A stretch of 64,000 bases of DNA, from the NCBI GenBank assembly GCA_031261455.1, contig JAISJP010000023.1, positions 1 to 64,000 on the forward strand, written 5' to 3'. Both the position numbers and the translations under genes were made by a program. Under the pieces are notes generated by a model. It saw only the letters and a program-made list of their open reading frames with translations. It was not told the DNA's origin and did not search any database. Positions 9,038 to 17,351 of this stretch are shown here, one piece after another (the first letter of the stretch is position 1; each line of letters opens with the position of its first letter). This stretch comes from Propionibacteriaceae bacterium (GTDB lineage: Bacteria; Actinomycetota; Actinomycetes; Propionibacteriales; Propionibacteriaceae).

Positions 9038-9613
9038 ATGGCGCAGACAAGAACAAAGTTGTTGGTTGAGGATTATCCGCTCACCACCGCGGGCGTTGTT
9101 TTGCGTCCAGTTTCGATTGGCGACTTGAAGTTGTATCGAGACCTAGTGACTAGAGCCAGTGGGTTTTTCGACGCATTCGAGGGCGGTTTTCCCAGTGACG
9201 AGTCCCTGCGCGACACGTTCACCGAACTGCCGCCCGGATGCTCGCCGGAAGACAAGAACTCCATCGGAGTGTTCGACGTTCGTTCAGGCTCAGGCTCAGG
9301 CTCAACGTTGGTCGGGTTTGCTGACATTGTGGCGGGCTATCCGGATTCAGACTCTTGGTATATCGGGCTGCTGCTGTTGGCGGAAGACGTGCGCGGGAGG
9401 GGCTTGGGATCAGCGGTCATTTCGGCGCTTGAGTCGCTGCTTGTCGCTCGCGGGGCACGCGACCTTTACCTGGCCGTGTACGACGCCAACATCCCTGGCA
9501 GAGCGTTTTGGCAGGCGCTGGGTTTTGTCCCGGTCAAGCACGCTCCAGAGCACCGCAACGCGGTAGGGGAGTTGCTGCCGACCACGCGCCTGCGCAAGTC
9601 GCTTGTCGTCTAG
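9038..9613 (+). CDS. GNAT-family N-acetyltransferase
   Basis: 191-residue acetyl-CoA-dependent acetyltransferase. The GNAT core is visible: LLLLAEDVRGRGLGSAVISALE (about 108-130) is motif A with the acetyl-CoA pyrophosphate loop R/Q-x-x-G-x-G, and LAVYDANIPGRAFWQALGFVPV (about 146-168) is motif B. A SGSGSGS stretch near residue 86 comes from a 6-bp tandem repeat (GGCTCA) at about 9285-9303. GAGGAG upstream of the ATG is a good ribosome binding site. The substrate is unknown. Confidence 0.85.
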   Translation: MAQTRTKLLVEDYPLTTAGVVLRPVSIGDLKLYRDLVTRASGFFDAFEGGFPSDESLRDTFTELPPGCSPEDKNSIGVFDVRSGSGSGSTLVGFADIVAGYPDSDSWYIGLLLLAEDVRGRGLGSAVISALESLLVARGARDLYLAVYDANIPGRAFWQALGFVPVKHAPEHRNAVGELLPTTRLRKSLVV

Positions 9614-9702
9614 TCGGGCCGAGTCCTGCGCTTCTCTACTGCGCCCGGTCTGTCACTGTACTGATCCTAAACTTGATGCGTCTTTGTCAGTTTGTGGTCT
9701 TC

Positions 9703-9730
9703 AGAATGACCAGAAGAGTCGTCATCTTAA
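9703..9730. repeat. Partial copy of a dispersed CAGAATGAC element
   Basis: CAGAATGACCAG followed by GAGTCGTCAT lies between the convergent GNAT and MFS genes. It resembles the CGCAGAATGACG half of the fuller palindromes at 24615-24651 and 56147-56171, which also sit between convergent genes. The match is partial. Confidence 0.35.
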
Positions 9731-9756
9731 GCCGCACTGCCTAGTGTGCCATGTGG

Positions 9757-11049
9757 TCACAGCGTCTGGGCGGCACCCTTTTCGGGCAGAATGTGGGCAA
9801 GGAACAGCAGGCCGATCATGGCTAGACCGGGGACTAGCATGGCATGTTGAATGTCAAGCCAAGTGACGAGGGCACCTAGGATCGCCGGGCCGACGAGGAA
9901 CACGGCGTAACCGAATGTCACTACCGTGGCGAGTCCCCGTCCGCCTCCGGTGTGTCCGGCGAGAGAGTAGACCTGCGGGGCCACAATGCCCATGCCAAAA
10001 CCGACCATCGCCCAACCGACGACCAGCAGTCCGAAACCGCTACCAAAAGCGGCGATCAGATATCCGGCTACCGCAAGCACAGCGCCCGTGCGCACCACCA
10101 GGCGCGGTCCAAACTTGGCGACAATCAGGTCACCCATGAGTCTCACAACAGTGATTGCTGTTGCCAGAGCTGTAACTGCAAGTGCGCCTTGGGCGGGATC
10201 GACGCCAGCTACTTCACTCACGTGGATGCCCGACCAGTCGAAGGCCGACCCTTCCCCTAGACCGAACATCAACGCCATCAGGCCCAGCAGGTAGATGGTT
10301 GGCGGGAGCTTCACCTTGGCGCCAGTGTGGTCCACCTGCGTGACGGGTTGGGTGTCCGGCACTATCTTGTAGGCCGCGAACAGCACCACTACGCCCAGAC
10401 CAGTCGCCCCGAGAAGCACCGTCTTCACAACGCCGTCGCTGCCCAGCGCGGTGAGTGCCGCAGCCGCCGCCAGCGCCCCCGACCCGAGCAGATTTCCGCC
10501 CGACCAGAGTCCGTGGAAGAAACTCATGATGCCCTTGCCGCGGGCCGCCTCTACCTGCACCGCGATGGCGTTCATACTCACATCCAGCGCGCCGTTTCCG
10601 AGGCCCAGAAATGCCGTCCCCACCAACGCGGCTGCATAGTTTGGTGCCAACGCCAGTGTCGTCGTCCCAATAGCAAGTGGGACTATACCCGCCAGCGCGA
10701 ATCGCCGAGCCCCAAAGTGGTCCGACAGCCGCCCACACGACTGCATGGCGATCACCGCCATAACCCCAGACATCACCAACAACCCGGACACCTGCATCGC
10801 CGACAGTCCAAAAATTTCCTTCAGGGTAGCCAGCGCCCCCGCGAAAACCCCCATGGTGAGCCCGTTGAACCCGAACAGCAACATAGTCGCCGTGACGGAA
10901 CGTTTGCTGGCAAGCTCTTCATGCGCCGGGCCAGTTCCGTCGTCGGTCAACGCGTCAGTTTGACCACTTGCAGGTCCCTCCCTGAATGCCAACCGTCCAT
11001 AGGTCTCCCCATCGTCGTTCTGGCGGCCATCTGCCCGTTGCGTACTCAC
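9757..11049 (-). CDS. MFS transporter
   Basis: Major facilitator superfamily protein of 430 residues with about 12 hydrophobic helices after a 50-residue hydrophilic N-terminus. A typical MFS loop, CGRLSDHFGARRFALAG (about 124-140), links helices 2 and 3. LGNGALDVSMNAIAVQVE resembles the fucose-permease/YbjJ-like branch, so a sugar or metabolite substrate is possible but unproven. The GTG start at 11049 has no good ribosome binding site, so the N-terminus may begin further in. Confidence 0.85.
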   Translation of the reverse strand: MSTQRADGRQNDDGETYGRLAFREGPASGQTDALTDDGTGPAHEELASKRSVTATMLLFGFNGLTMGVFAGALATLKEIFGLSAMQVSGLLVMSGVMAVIAMQSCGRLSDHFGARRFALAGIVPLAIGTTTLALAPNYAAALVGTAFLGLGNGALDVSMNAIAVQVEAARGKGIMSFFHGLWSGGNLLGSGALAAAAALTALGSDGVVKTVLLGATGLGVVVLFAAYKIVPDTQPVTQVDHTGAKVKLPPTIYLLGLMALMFGLGEGSAFDWSGIHVSEVAGVDPAQGALAVTALATAITVVRLMGDLIVAKFGPRLVVRTGAVLAVAGYLIAAFGSGFGLLVVGWAMVGFGMGIVAPQVYSLAGHTGGGRGLATVVTFGYAVFLVGPAILGALVTWLDIQHAMLVPGLAMIGLLFLAHILPEKGAAQTL

Positions 11050-11223
11050 CGAATCAGCTTAGCTGCGACAACCTCACTCAAAATAGCGAAACCGCCAGCG
11101 CAAAGCCGAAGGCATCATCTGGCGCAACGACGCGGCCCCCGTCACCAGCGGCCACAGTCACCGCCCATCATTCAAAGTCTTCTCAACACCTACCTGCTCA
11201 AGCACGCCGCTGAGACTAACAGG

Positions 11224-11331
11224 AGTTGGACCGGCACTTGTCCACCAGCATGGTGGATTTCTGGTGGCCGACTGAGGATGTGTCAATGCCGACTGAAAAG
11301 TGGGCCGGTCTTGCCGGTTGAAATCTAGGCC
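11224..11331 (+). mobile_element. Candidate remnant of an IS21-family end
   Basis: Two 19-bp direct repeats, GCCGACTGAAAAGTGGGCC at 11288-11306 and GCCGGTTGAAATCTAGGCC at 11313-11331, lie 25 bp apart, with a partial third copy (GCCGACTGA) at 11267-11275. TG-initiated ends with internal repeats of this kind are typical of IS21 elements upstream of istA. An ATG at 11346 is followed by a stop within a few codons, and no transposase survives. Confidence 0.45.
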
Positions 11332-11401
11332 AATCCGAGGTAACCATGGATGGCCTATTTGCGCTCTAGCTCAGGACTCGGATCCCCACACGCGAGGGTT
11401 C

Positions 11402-11581
11402 ACCCATTGTTACGTCTTGAGACACGGCAATGGGGTATTCGGTCGCTTTGCTCCCTCTTACACTCGTTCGTTCGGGATCTAAGAACGAGCAAGCTCGTTC
11501 TTGCCCCTCACTTCTCTCGGGTGTTCGGACGCGGCGTCCGGCTACCCGTTCGTCTTCGCGACCCTCGAGAGCAAACTCTCG
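11402..11581. repeat. Cluster of short palindromes
   Basis: Four hairpins follow each other: CCCATTG 11403-11409 with CAATGGG 11428-11434, enclosing GTC-TTGA-GAC; AAGAACGAGC 11481-11490 with GCTCGTTCTT 11493-11502; CGGACGC 11526-11532 with GCGTCCG 11534-11540; CGAGAG 11566-11571 with CTCTCG 11576-11581. They lie downstream of tRNA-His on the minus strand and could terminate or process its transcript. Confidence 0.5.
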
Positions 11582-11598
11582 GTGTCGCTCATCCTCCG

Positions 11599-11672
11599 GG
11601 TGGCTGACGGGACTTGAACCCGCGACCGCCTGGACCACAACCAGGAGCTCTACCAACTGAGCTACAGCCACC
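11599..11672 (-). tRNA. tRNA-His (anticodon GTG)
   Basis: The minus strand folds as a standard cloverleaf: acceptor GTGGCTG/CAGCCAC, D-arm GCTC..GAGC, anticodon stem CCTGG/CCAGG around TTGTGGT, and a T-arm GCGGG-TTCAAGT-CCCGT. The extra G at 11672 is the genomically encoded G-1 that pairs with C73 (11599), diagnostic of bacterial tRNA-His. CCA is not encoded. I see no integrase or duplicated 3' end nearby. Confidence 0.95.
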
Positions 11673-11809
11673 ATGGCCACCACGGGATATCTCATGGTGA
11701 CGCGTGAATAAGTGTAGTCTGCCGGTTGGCTTGCGCGCCAACTGAGCGTGCGATGCCTTGTCAACAAGGAGCTGTAACACAACATTCATGCTCACAGTGT
11801 GGACATTGT

Positions 11810-11838
11810 GTCTCATAAACTGAGAAGACGGCTAGTCT
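11810..11838 (+). promoter_or_regulatory. Inverted repeat and -10 box before the TrpX-type gene
   Basis: GTCTCATAAACTGAGA (11810-11825) is a 5-5-5 inverted repeat with a leading G. Six bases after position 11826 comes TAGTCT (11833-11838), a plausible -10 box. The leuB promoter has the same repeat (GTCTCATTATTTGAGAC) at nearly the same distance from its -10, suggesting a shared regulator. Confidence 0.55.
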
Positions 11839-11907
11839 GTCTACATCCGACGGGGGAAGCGTTTCCTTCCAGTCGGTCAGCGGGTTAGGAAATATAAGGA
11901 CAAGAAA

Positions 11908-12924
11908 ATGAAAAGCCCCAAGATAATTGCCGCAGCACTTGCGGCATGTAGCCTCGTGCTGAGCCTCACGGCCTGTGCGGGTGATGACACCACAGGTAGC
12001 CCGAGCGCGACCACGACGGATACAGCAAAGACGTCGTTTACCGTTGCCGCCGCTGTCATCGTGCAGCACCCCAGTCTCCAGATGATTCGCGACGGGTTCG
12101 CGGACGTGCTGGCAGAGAAGGGCATCGAGGTCACCTACATTGACGAGAACGCCAACGGCGACGGCAACACTGTTGTTACCATCGCTAACCAGTTCAAGGA
12201 CAATGCGAAGATCGACCTGATTCTTGCCATCTCGACTCCAATTGCGCAGGCAATCGTCAAGGTGGAGCAGGATCGCCCGATTCTCTACGCTGGCATCACC
12301 GATCCGGTTGTGGCCAAGCTAGTGCCGTTCATCGACAAGGCCAGTGGCACCAACGTTGCCGGCACGTCCGACCTGAACCCCAACGGCAAGCCCGTTGAGT
12401 TGATCACGCAGGTGCTGCCCGACGCCAAGAAGATCGGTGTCATCTACACCTCGTCTGAGCCGAACTCGCTGGTTCAGGTCGAAAACTACAAGGCTGAGGC
12501 TGCCCCGCTGGGCGTTGAAATCGTCGAGGCCGCCATCACCAACTCCTCCGAGTTGGCTATCGCGCTGGCTACGCTGAGTGACGTGGACGCCATCCTCGTA
12601 CCCACCGACAACAACGTGGTCGCGGGCATCTCTGCGGTCATCGGTTACGGCGAGCAGAACCAGATCCCCGTCTTCACGGCTGACGCTGAGTCTGTCGTGC
12701 TGGGCACGGTCGCCTCGCGCGGCGTCAGCTACTACCAGATGGGTCGCGACACCGGTGAAATGGCTTACCAGATCCTAGTTCAGGGTGTGGACATCGCCAC
12801 GGTGCCCTGCCAGGTGACGCAGGACACCACACTGTTCATCAATCTGGAAGCCGCTGCGGCCTACGGAGTAACGATTCCGGACGCAGTGCAGGCAGGAGCA
12901 ACGGTCGTCAAGACCGAGCGCTAG
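11908..12924 (+). CDS. ABC importer substrate-binding lipoprotein, TrpX type
   Basis: 338-residue lipoprotein: a hydrophobic signal with lipobox LTAC (Cys23) is followed by a Thr/Asp linker and then a two-lobed type-1 binding protein of the ABC_sub_bind (PF04392) family. Typical segments are IVQHPSLQMIRDGFADVL, ILAISTPIAQAI and RGVSYYQMGRDTGEMA. Members of this family are linked to tryptophan/tyrosine or other amino-acid uptake; substrate here is unproven. An AAGGAC ribosome binding site precedes the ATG. Permease and ATPase genes follow after a strong terminator, so the binding protein can be made in excess. Confidence 0.88.
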   Translation: MKSPKIIAAALAACSLVLSLTACAGDDTTGSPSATTTDTAKTSFTVAAAVIVQHPSLQMIRDGFADVLAEKGIEVTYIDENANGDGNTVVTIANQFKDNAKIDLILAISTPIAQAIVKVEQDRPILYAGITDPVVAKLVPFIDKASGTNVAGTSDLNPNGKPVELITQVLPDAKKIGVIYTSSEPNSLVQVENYKAEAAPLGVEIVEAAITNSSELAIALATLSDVDAILVPTDNNVVAGISAVIGYGEQNQIPVFTADAESVVLGTVASRGVSYYQMGRDTGEMAYQILVQGVDIATVPCQVTQDTTLFINLEAAAAYGVTIPDAVQAGATVVKTER

Positions 12925-12951
12925 ACGCCCGCGCTGGCGAGTAAGAGACGT

Positions 12952-13015
12952 GGCCGTCTCGGGCTGACGCAACCGCACCCAACCCCGGTTGCTCGCCCGA
13001 GACGGCCCCCTTTTT
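12952..13015 (+). terminator. Strong terminator inside the importer cluster
   Basis: A 13-bp stem, GGCCGTCTCGGGC at 12952-12964 with 12995-13007, carries an inner stem GCAACC 12969-12974 with GGTTGC 12987-12992, and is followed by CCC and TTTTT (13011-13015). It ends the binding-protein transcript. Confidence 0.9.
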
Positions 13016-13061
13016 CGCTGGCTCCAAATGCCCGCCGTTCGCACGTATTCGGACACTGGGC

Positions 13062-13106
13062 TTGGTAGACGCCGCCTGTTGCGCGGATAATTGAACCTTG
13101 GGTTCA
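13062..13106 (+). promoter_or_regulatory. Promoter with overlapping operator for the permease
   Basis: TTGGTA at 13062-13067 and GATAAT at 13086-13091 are spaced 18 bp. Directly after the -10 lies TGAACC-TTG-GGTTCA (13092-13106), a perfect 6-3-6 inverted repeat that would cover the transcription start. A further hairpin, GTGTGGG 13134-13140 with CCCACAC 13149-13155, follows in the leader. Confidence 0.5.
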
Positions 13107-13220
13107 GCCCGCGTCGATCAGGCGCGTGCGGACGTGTGGGGTTAGACGCCCACACAACAGTTCTCAAGTGGTTCCTGAAGGGACTGCAAGAAAGTCAAGG
13201 AAAGGAGAGGTGAAGACGGC

Positions 13221-14381
13221 GTGCTTTCGGCAATCGACCAAGGCTTGATCTATGCGCTACTCGCGCTGGGCGTCTTCCTGACCTTCCGTATCCTCAACTT
13301 CGCTGACCTGACCGTTGACGCCACATTTACCACCGGCGCGGGTACCTGCGCCATCCTCATCTCCAACGGTTACAACCCCTGGTTCGCGGTCGCCGCTGGA
13401 GCCACAGCGGGTGCCATCGGTGGCGGCATCACCGCCTTCCTGCACCTAGCCTGCAAAATAGACCCATTGTTGGCGTCCATCCTCACGATGTTGGGGCTGT
13501 ACTCGGTGAACCTGCGCATCATGGGCCGCGCGAACGTGAGCCTGCTTGGTGCCACCAACATCTTCTCGCCACTGGAAGACCGCCGCCTGATGGGCTCCCT
13601 GTACTCCGTGCTGGCGCTCGCCATCTTTGTGCTGATCTTCAAGTTCCTGATCGACTGGTTCCTCTCTGTTGACCTCGGTCTAGCCATCATGGCAACAGGC
13701 GACAACCCGTCCATGGCTGCGAGTTTCGGCGTGTCTGCCGCGCGCACCAAGACCATCGGGTTGATGCTCGCCAACGGCCTCACCGGCCTCTGCGGAGCGC
13801 TCATGGCTCAGTATCAAGGCTTTGCGGACATCTCGGGCGGCACCGGCCTCATCCTCATCGGCCTAGCGTCGGTCATCTTGGGCAACGCCGTGCTCGGCAC
13901 CCGATTCATGTTCTTCTCCACCCTCGGCGTGGTTGTCGGCTCCGTCGGCTACCGCTTGGTCATCTACTACGCGCTGCTCACCCCGTGGGTCAAGGCCCAA
14001 GACATGAAGATCATCTCCGCCGTGATCGTGGTGGTTGCCCTAGTGGTGTCACAGTCACGCGTGCTGCGAGACGTGGTGGGTAAAGCGAAAGCAACACTGC
14101 GACGCGGCGTCAGCGCACTCGTGCGTCAGTTCCCCGCCTTGCGCAAACTGGGGGACGCGGTTAGTCGCCTGCCGGGCTTCAAGAGCCTGAGCAAGCTACC
14201 AGAACCGATGACCGCTGTTCCCAACTCTTTCTCACCATTTGCTGACCTCGACTCGCACGCATTGGCGCGGGCACTGCCCATCGACGACGACAGCGACGAC
14301 GGCAATTCTACGTCCGCGCTGGCCGCAACCACGGCTAACGTCGGCGTTGGCCTTACCACCTCCACACAGGAGGTGAACTAG
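13221..14381 (+). CDS. ABC importer permease, TrpY type
   Basis: Membrane permease of the PF02653-like family that pairs with PF04392 binding proteins. Eight or so hydrophobic helices occupy residues 1 to about 275, opening with LSAIDQGLIYALLALGVFLTFRILNFADLTVD, the hallmark of this family. The remaining 110 residues form an unusual hydrophilic tail rich in Arg/Leu, then Asp/Ser/Thr, well beyond the usual length of about 300. The GTG start at 13221 has AAAGGAGAGG ten bases upstream. The gene ends with AGGAGG, which serves the ATPase gene. Confidence 0.88.
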   Translation: MLSAIDQGLIYALLALGVFLTFRILNFADLTVDATFTTGAGTCAILISNGYNPWFAVAAGATAGAIGGGITAFLHLACKIDPLLASILTMLGLYSVNLRIMGRANVSLLGATNIFSPLEDRRLMGSLYSVLALAIFVLIFKFLIDWFLSVDLGLAIMATGDNPSMAASFGVSAARTKTIGLMLANGLTGLCGALMAQYQGFADISGGTGLILIGLASVILGNAVLGTRFMFFSTLGVVVGSVGYRLVIYYALLTPWVKAQDMKIISAVIVVVALVVSQSRVLRDVVGKAKATLRRGVSALVRQFPALRKLGDAVSRLPGFKSLSKLPEPMTAVPNSFSPFADLDSHALARALPIDDDSDDGNSTSALAATTANVGVGLTTSTQEVN

Positions 14382-14383
14382 CC

Positions 14384-15178
14384 ATGCCGATGCTACAAAT
14401 TAGCGACGTATCCAAGGTGTTCTTCCCCGGCACCGTCAACGAACGTCGGGCCCTGCGCAACGTTAGCCTCAGCCTCGATGAGGGCGACTTCATCACCATC
14501 ATCGGCTCCAACGGTGCCGGAAAATCGACCCTGCTGAATGTGGTGTCGGGCACAATCCCGGCCGATTCGGGCACCATCTCCATCAACGGGGTCAACGTGA
14601 CCAAGCGTAGCGAGCATGCCCACGCGCAGAGCATCGCCCGCGTGTTCCAAGACCCGCTGTCCGGCACCGCCCCGCACATGAGCATCGAGCAGAACCTCGT
14701 CATCGCCTACACGCGTGGTCGTCCGCGCCTGTTGGGACGCGGGCTTTCCCGCTCCCGCAAGGCGTTCTTCCGGGAACAACTCGCCACGCTCGGTCTCGGG
14801 CTTGAGGACCGGATGAGCCACCGCGTCGGTCTGCTCTCCGGTGGGCAACGCCAGGCACTCTCCCTGCTGATGGCGTCCTTCACCCACCCGTCACTGCTGC
14901 TGCTCGACGAGCACACAGCAGCACTCGACCCGCAACGTGCCGAACTGGTGCTTGGTCTCACCCAAACCGTCGTCGCCGAGTCGCACCTGACCGCGCTGAT
15001 GGTGACGCACAACATGGAGCACGCCCTGCGTCTTGGCAACCGTCTGCTGATGATGCACGAGGGCCGAATCATCCACCAACTCGGCCCCGACGAGAAAGCC
15101 AAAGCCACAGTTCCCGATCTGCTGGAACTATTCGCGCAGTCCAACGCCAAACTTGCTGACCGTACCCTGCTGGGCTAG
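14384..15178 (+). CDS. ABC importer ATPase, TrpZ type
   Basis: 264-residue ABC ATPase energising the preceding permease and binding protein. Walker A GSNGAGKST (about 43-51), the Q-loop near RVFQDPLSG, signature LLSGGQRQAL (about 147-156) and Walker B LLLLDEHTAALDP (about 168-180) are all intact; the H-loop His is in VTHNMEHAL. It starts two bases after the permease stop with AGGAGGTG upstream, so the two are translationally linked. Confidence 0.92.
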   Translation: MPMLQISDVSKVFFPGTVNERRALRNVSLSLDEGDFITIIGSNGAGKSTLLNVVSGTIPADSGTISINGVNVTKRSEHAHAQSIARVFQDPLSGTAPHMSIEQNLVIAYTRGRPRLLGRGLSRSRKAFFREQLATLGLGLEDRMSHRVGLLSGGQRQALSLLMASFTHPSLLLLDEHTAALDPQRAELVLGLTQTVVAESHLTALMVTHNMEHALRLGNRLLMMHEGRIIHQLGPDEKAKATVPDLLELFAQSNAKLADRTLLG

Positions 15179-15186
15179 TCGGCTGG

Positions 15187-16251
15187 CTACAACTCCCTTA
15201 GCCAAGGGGGGTTTGCGCCGGGGCGAGAGACGGTTATGGCGGCTACCCGGGTGCAGAAATTCAGTATTTCCGTGAGCTGCTGCGTGCTGATGTCCGCTAA
15301 CTTGTCTCGGTTGGTTGCGCCCAGCAGATCGGCGCTCCAGAGTGCGTGGATGAGCGCGGACATGAACGAGTCCCCAGCACCTACTGTGTCTGCCACTTCG
15401 ACTCGCTCGCCGGGGACTTGCACGTGAACGCCCTTGCTGGTCCAGGCTGTTACGCCGTCGCCACCTTGGGTGACGACTAGCAGCTTGGGTCCACCATCTG
15501 CGGTGCCTAGCCAGGGGTGCTCGATGTCTGCTGCGGTGCCGTAGAGCCATTCAAGGTCTTCGGCGGATGCCTTGACTATGTCGGCAGCAGCCACGCACGC
15601 TTCGATCTGGGCGCGGTTTGCGTCCGGACTCCCGATTACGTGGGGACGAGCGTTTGGGTCGTAGCTGACGCTCGCGTGTGGAGCGAGGGCGCGGACGGCG
15701 GCCAGAACGTCAGCAGCACCGGGAGCGAGCGTCGCGCCGATGGAACCGGTATGAACCACCAAGGGTGTGGGAGCATCACCCAGCGGGGGCATCCGCCACT
15801 CCAGATCGAACTCGTAGGTGGCGGAACGGTGTTCGTCGAAGAAAACCTGCGCCGTCGGGGTGCGGCGTGCCCGCTCGGAGCCGGGCAGGGGAGTTACGCC
15901 CGACCCGCGCAGGTGTGAGGCGATCAGCATGCCGCGCAGATCGGCGCCGTACCAAGTAGCTAAGGTTGTCGGACGCCCCAAGCGCGCTAGGCCGACGGCA
16001 ACGTTCATCGGCGAGCCGCCAGCGAATTCGTGTGGCACTCCCGCTTCGTCGGGCACGATATCGACGATTGATTCGCCGATGACTAGGGCATAGGGTTGCG
16101 TGTCGCGCCTTGTGGGCGAAGGAGCAGAGGCACACAAAGACTCAGACTCAGGCTCAGGTGTGGACATGGGCGAAGACGCAGACAACGTCGCCGACAAAGA
16201 CGCAGGTGCAGGTGGCGGCGTAGGAGGAACGGGTAGAGGCCACTCAGACAC
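15187..16251 (-). CDS. PfkB-family sugar kinase, fructokinase-like
   Basis: Ribokinase/PfkB family kinase, about 354 residues, phosphorylating a sugar, most likely fructose. Signature 1 is EFAGGSPMNVAVGLARLG; signature 2 is DTVGAGDSFMSALIHALW, whose GAGD holds the catalytic Asp and anion hole. The GTG start at 16251 has GGGAGGAG placed inside the end of the upstream lacI-type gene; it adds a Pro/Ala/Ser/Glu-rich N-terminal extension of about 50 residues. The later ATG at 16167 lacks a ribosome binding site. It is co-transcribed with the repressor and divergent from the sugar importer. Confidence 0.85.
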   Translation of the reverse strand: MSEWPLPVPPTPPPAPASLSATLSASSPMSTPEPESESLCASAPSPTRRDTQPYALVIGESIVDIVPDEAGVPHEFAGGSPMNVAVGLARLGRPTTLATWYGADLRGMLIASHLRGSGVTPLPGSERARRTPTAQVFFDEHRSATYEFDLEWRMPPLGDAPTPLVVHTGSIGATLAPGAADVLAAVRALAPHASVSYDPNARPHVIGSPDANRAQIEACVAAADIVKASAEDLEWLYGTAADIEHPWLGTADGGPKLLVVTQGGDGVTAWTSKGVHVQVPGERVEVADTVGAGDSFMSALIHALWSADLLGATNRDKLADISTQQLTEILNFCTRVAAITVSRPGANPPWLREL

Positions 16252-16255
16252 GAAG

Positions 16256-17311
16256 CTAGCTCCTCCCGTGCTTGTGGCGAATCTCGCCGGAACCGCGCGC
16301 CACCAACTCTGCGGGCACAATTATCTGCTGTGGCAGCGACGTGTCGTTGTCGATGCGGGCAAACAGGCGTTCGGCAGCCAAGCGTCCGATCTGCACGGGG
16401 TCTTGACGCATGACGCTCAACGGCGGGTTGAACAGGTCGCCGGTGTCGATGTCGTCCATGCCGATCAGCGCGATTTGATGCTCAAGGTGTTCGCGTTGCA
16501 GCACTCGGATGGCGCCGATGGCGGCCATGTTGCGGCTGGCAAACAGCGCGGTGGGTGGGTGCGGCAGCGCCAACAAGCCCTCCATGGCAACGAAGCCATC
16601 AGTCTCAGAACCGATGTCCGCGATCATGTACTCGTCGCGCAGGGGGATGTCAGCCGCAATAAGTGCGTCGATATATCCGGCCCGTCGGTCAACAGCAGTG
16701 GACACCGACAGTTGGTCAGTCATGGCGGCGATACGGTGGTGTCCATGCGCGATGAGGTGCTCTACCGCCAACCGGGCCGCTTCCCGGTTGTTCGCCGTGA
16801 TGACGTCAGCGGCGATGCCCAACGGGTCACGGTCAACGTAGACGTTGGGTAGGTTCGGGCCGATCAGTTCGGCGATAGCGCGATGGTCCACGGCGGTGGG
16901 TGTGATGATGAGCCCGTCCACGTTACGGGATAGGAACGCCCTGACTAGGCGCTCTTCAGTCTCCGGATTGCCCTCGGTTGAGGCTGCGAACACCGCGAAG
17001 TGCCTGGCCGTCGCCACCTCTTCAACGCCTTGGAACACTGCCGACGAGAACGGGTTGCCCACGGAGGCGATCAGCAGCGCAATGGTGCGAGTCTCGTGTG
17101 ACGAGCGTGACAGCGCTGCGGCCGCCGCGTCGGGCAGGTAGCGCAGCGCGCGGGTGGCCTGGTGCACCTTGGCTGCGGTTTCCTCAGTCACGCGCGACTC
17201 GCCGTTGATGACTCTGGAGACGGTCTTGATGCTCACTCCGGCCAGCGCGGCCACGTCCTTGATGGTAGGGCGTCGGGCACTCGAAGCGGGGGTGTTGTCT
17301 GCGATGCTCAA
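16256..17311 (-). CDS. LacI-family transcriptional repressor
   Basis: 351-residue LacI/GalR regulator. The helix-turn-helix is residues 15-40 (TIKDVAALAGVSIKTVSRVIN), followed by the hinge helix (LRYLPDAAAAALS) and a sugar-binding core. A TTG start is needed at 17311, since no ATG or GTG is suitably placed. Three TGACARCGTTGTCW operators lie upstream, two between it and the importer and one at the importer start codon. It therefore probably controls both the importer and its own kinase operon, with the imported sugar as inducer. Confidence 0.92.
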   Translation of the reverse strand: MSIADNTPASSARRPTIKDVAALAGVSIKTVSRVINGESRVTEETAAKVHQATRALRYLPDAAAAALSRSSHETRTIALLIASVGNPFSSAVFQGVEEVATARHFAVFAASTEGNPETEERLVRAFLSRNVDGLIITPTAVDHRAIAELIGPNLPNVYVDRDPLGIAADVITANNREAARLAVEHLIAHGHHRIAAMTDQLSVSTAVDRRAGYIDALIAADIPLRDEYMIADIGSETDGFVAMEGLLALPHPPTALFASRNMAAIGAIRVLQREHLEHQIALIGMDDIDTGDLFNPPLSVMRQDPVQIGRLAAERLFARIDNDTSLPQQIIVPAELVARGSGEIRHKHGRS

Positions 17312-17351
17312 GCTAACCTAGTTTCTGCCGCTGATTCCAGCGATGGCTTTA

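Larger units (their letters stand above)
11050..11598. other. Gene-poor stretch with IS remnant and hairpins
   Basis: No intact gene is visible. From left to right it holds about 170 nt of unremarkable sequence, a candidate IS21-family end with direct repeats (11224-11331), and then a run of short perfect palindromes (11402-11581) leading into the 3' end of the tRNA-His gene. Confidence 0.6.

Noticed and set aside
9285..9303. GGCTCA tandem repeat as a CRISPR or contingency locus
   Set aside because: Only about three in-frame copies inside a GNAT gene, coding for SGSGSGS; in-frame 6-bp units cannot switch the frame.
11599..11672. tRNA-His as attachment site of a genomic island
   Set aside because: No integrase and no repeat of the tRNA 3' end were seen; genes on both sides are ordinary chromosomal ones.
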